Shown here: positions 62,429 through 64,000 of the stretch, piece by piece
Position numbering within the stretch: the first letter of the stretch is position 1
How the letters are laid out: every line of letters begins with the position of its first letter
Made by a program: the position numbers and the translations under genes
Assembly (NCBI RefSeq): GCF_000002865.3
Contig: NW_001865047.1
Coordinates: 96,579 to 160,578 of the forward strand
Source: Monosiga brevicollis MX1
Taxonomy: Eukaryota; Opisthokonta; Choanoflagellata; Craspedida; Salpingoecidae
Length of the DNA stretch: 64,000 nt
Direction: 5' to 3'
Notes under the pieces: generated by a model
What the model saw: only the letters and a program-made list of their open reading frames with translations
What the model was told of the DNA's origin: nothing
Databases searched by the model: none

Positions 62429-63838
62429 TCATGAATTGGTCGTGGAAGTACCATCGGCACTTGAATCCTTGCTAGCTGCCGTCAAGCTCAAAACCTTGTG
62501 CGGCACCCAGCTGCGCAAGTCTTCTGTCATGCTCGATCGAGACAGCTGGACAACAAAACCAGAGAACATGAACACCAATGGTGCCCCCCTCAGTGGATAA
62601 TTGCAACCGCCGCAGTTGACGAGTCGTACCTCTTTCCAAGTCGGCAAATCCATAAAGAGCCCCTCGGGTGAGGGAAGCCGTGCCAAGAGCTGCTCCCCCA
62701 GCAGCTTGTTACCCTACAAACCCCGAGCCGCCTCCCACGCATCGTCAGCACTCGGCTTCAAACCCCGCTTCGAGGGCTCGAAACCGTTTGAACATGAGGC
62801 ACCGACCCCCCGTACCGCGCCGTTGAGGTGCAGGCCATCTGCAAGATATGCTTTTTCCGGGGCGCTGGAAGTAGCCCGCATGACGCTGGCCAGGTCGAGA
62901 AAGACGGCGCCACGACCGCGAGCCACCTCTCCCGCAATGCGGCTAAACTCCTACACGTGAGAAATCAGATGGCATCACCGAGGCCACATCGGCCGTGAGG
63001 GCATGCAGCACACGTCTACTGGCCAGAGGCATGGAGGGGCCCCGTAATAAGCTGACATCCACCCGCTCATTTGACCGCTCGGCTTGCAACTCGTGGTCGA
63101 CGACGGGAGGCCCAATCACTACGACCAGCTGGATATCAGCAAATTGTGCATCAAGGTGGAATTCAGCTCAAACATGACAGGGAGGCAGCCAGGCAGACCG
63201 CGGCCCTCACCTCGGCCTGCGTGATGCAGTGGTCCACGATCGTGCTCAGGTGAGTGCGGTATTGTTGAGGCGTGAGCCCTTGGAGCTCCGATTCAGCCGC
63301 TATGCACGGGGCCGGCGAGTGAGAGCAGTTTCTTCGGCGTGAGAGCCAGAGTGTCCAATTCGCAACGCCCCAAGCGACTTGCAACGACCTGGGATTGACA
63401 GCGGGTTGCGGTCGCCCACACACCATCATTCGCGCCAAAGAAGACGGTGGCAAAGACATATTGCTGCTCGGGGGTGGGCAGCGCCTCCTTGAGGATGGCC
63501 ACGCCCTTCATGGTATCATATCCACTGTAGCCCCGATTTGTCACGTCCACCTTGCGCTGATACGCGTCGGCCAGCATGGCCACCCATCCGCGCTGTCCTG
63601 CCACGACGGCCAAGATCAAGGTTGAGCGATAAATCATAATAACGGCCAGGGCGGACCGCGTGACACCCTTAAGATTCCAATTCAAGCAAACCCGAGAGCC
63701 GGAGAACCAGAAATTCAGGAATCAAGAGCTCGTACCATCGGGGCTGGCCCAGCCATACTGCGTGATGCTGTCCCCAAAGCAGACCGCCCGCCGCCGCAGC
63801 GCCTGTCCAGTAACCGACGACGAACGAGCCGCCGCCAT
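62429..63838 (-). CDS. IAH1: IAH1-like GDSL/SGNH esterase (isoamyl acetate-hydrolysing esterase family)
   Basis: SGNH-fold esterase. The first exon starts at 63838 (MAAARSSSVTGQALRRRAVC) and holds block I, CFGDSITQYGW, with the catalytic Ser in GDS. Exon 2 (about 63415-63625) reads GWVAMLADAYQRKVDVTNRG, YSGYDTMKGVAIL and ATVFFGANDG, supplying the oxyanion Gly and Asn. The next exon has LTPQQYRTHLSTIVDHCI, then QLVVVIGPPVVDHEL, then FLDLASVMRATSS and YLADGLHLNGA, whose DGLH carries the catalytic Asp and His. The last exon reads GNKLLGEQLLARLPSP and MDLPTWKEV, as in human IAH1 (GNEFLF...LPYWRDV); the frame then runs on to 62429, so the stop position or a further intron is uncertain. The gene is tail-to-tail with the nucleoside hydrolase, about 265 bases between stops. 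Confidence 0.85.
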
Positions 63839-63959
63839 CCTGCTGCTACAATAATTGCTTGATTCTCTGCTTTAACGTTGAAGTTTGCCTTCAGCTAGAC
63901 CTGCTTGTAAGCGTCATCTCTGATTTTATTCGTGCCGCAGTGCTTTCGCCACAACAGTA

Positions 63960-63960
<1 letters not shown>

Positions 63961-64000
<40 letters not shown>
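63961..64000. repeat. (CT)n tract at the right edge of the window
   Basis: Pure CT repeat reaching the last base; its full length is not visible. It lies about 120 bases upstream of the IAH1-like start. Confidence 0.95.

Overview
The window looks like nuclear DNA of a unicellular eukaryote close to animals, most likely a choanoflagellate such as Monosiga or Salpingoeca (inference; no marker gene fixes the species). The signs are GC-rich coding sequence, many short GT-AG introns, dense genes on both strands with little space between them, many pure dinucleotide and polypyrimidine tracts, and proteins typical of holozoans: a KDM2/KDM7-type JmjC demethylase, a RasGEF with a C1 domain, SLC38A9, YIPF4, a KIAA2013 homologue and a large leucine-rich-repeat receptor kinase. 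I found no CRISPR array, no rRNA, no convincing tRNA and no recognisable transposon or virus-like element.

Layout. 1-3700 (-): JmjC demethylase, running off the left edge. 3799-4403: long polypyrimidine array between two divergent genes. 4438-6723 (+): ankyrin-repeat gene of unknown function. 7182-12028 (+): lysosomal-type beta-mannosidase (GH2). 12825-13829 (-): intronless GT25-like glycosyltransferase. 14.1-16.4 kb: gene-poor, simple repeats. 16364-17693 (+): small Cys-rich protein with a GGYPQQ tail. 18435-21545 (+): KIAA2013-like membrane protein. 21881-24085 (-): unknown protein with a four-fold Trp-containing repeat. 24736-26256 (-): ribosomal protein S8, head-to-head with 26695-29912 (+): NDUFS1, the complex I 75 kDa subunit. 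30838-32404 (+): YIPF4. 32929-34931 (+): F-BAR-like protein. 36846-41459 (+): RasGEF with a C1-like finger. 42184-45994 (+): SLC38A9-like transporter. 46398-48607 (-): mitochondrial TFB-type dimethyltransferase. 49184-53824 (-): intronless 1546-residue LRR receptor kinase. 53.9-58.2 kb: no confident gene. 58230-59029 (+): small unknown protein. 60457-62164 (+): nucleoside hydrolase with an unusual helical insertion. 62429-63838 (-): IAH1-like GDSL esterase, tail-to-tail with the hydrolase.

There is no operon-like logic; this is mostly housekeeping and signalling content. Functional themes are mitochondria (NDUFS1, TFB), endolysosome and Golgi (beta-mannosidase, SLC38A9, YIPF4), membrane signalling (LRR kinase, RasGEF-C1, F-BAR) and chromatin (JmjC). 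Exon boundaries were set by eye from splice consensus, reading phase and remembered family alignments; where phase could not be resolved this is stated. The least explained items are the Trp repeat protein, the UVR-like insertion in the nucleoside hydrolase, the AT-rich minus-strand reading frame at 6.8-7.05 kb and the SLC38A9 homologue with an animal-like N-terminus.
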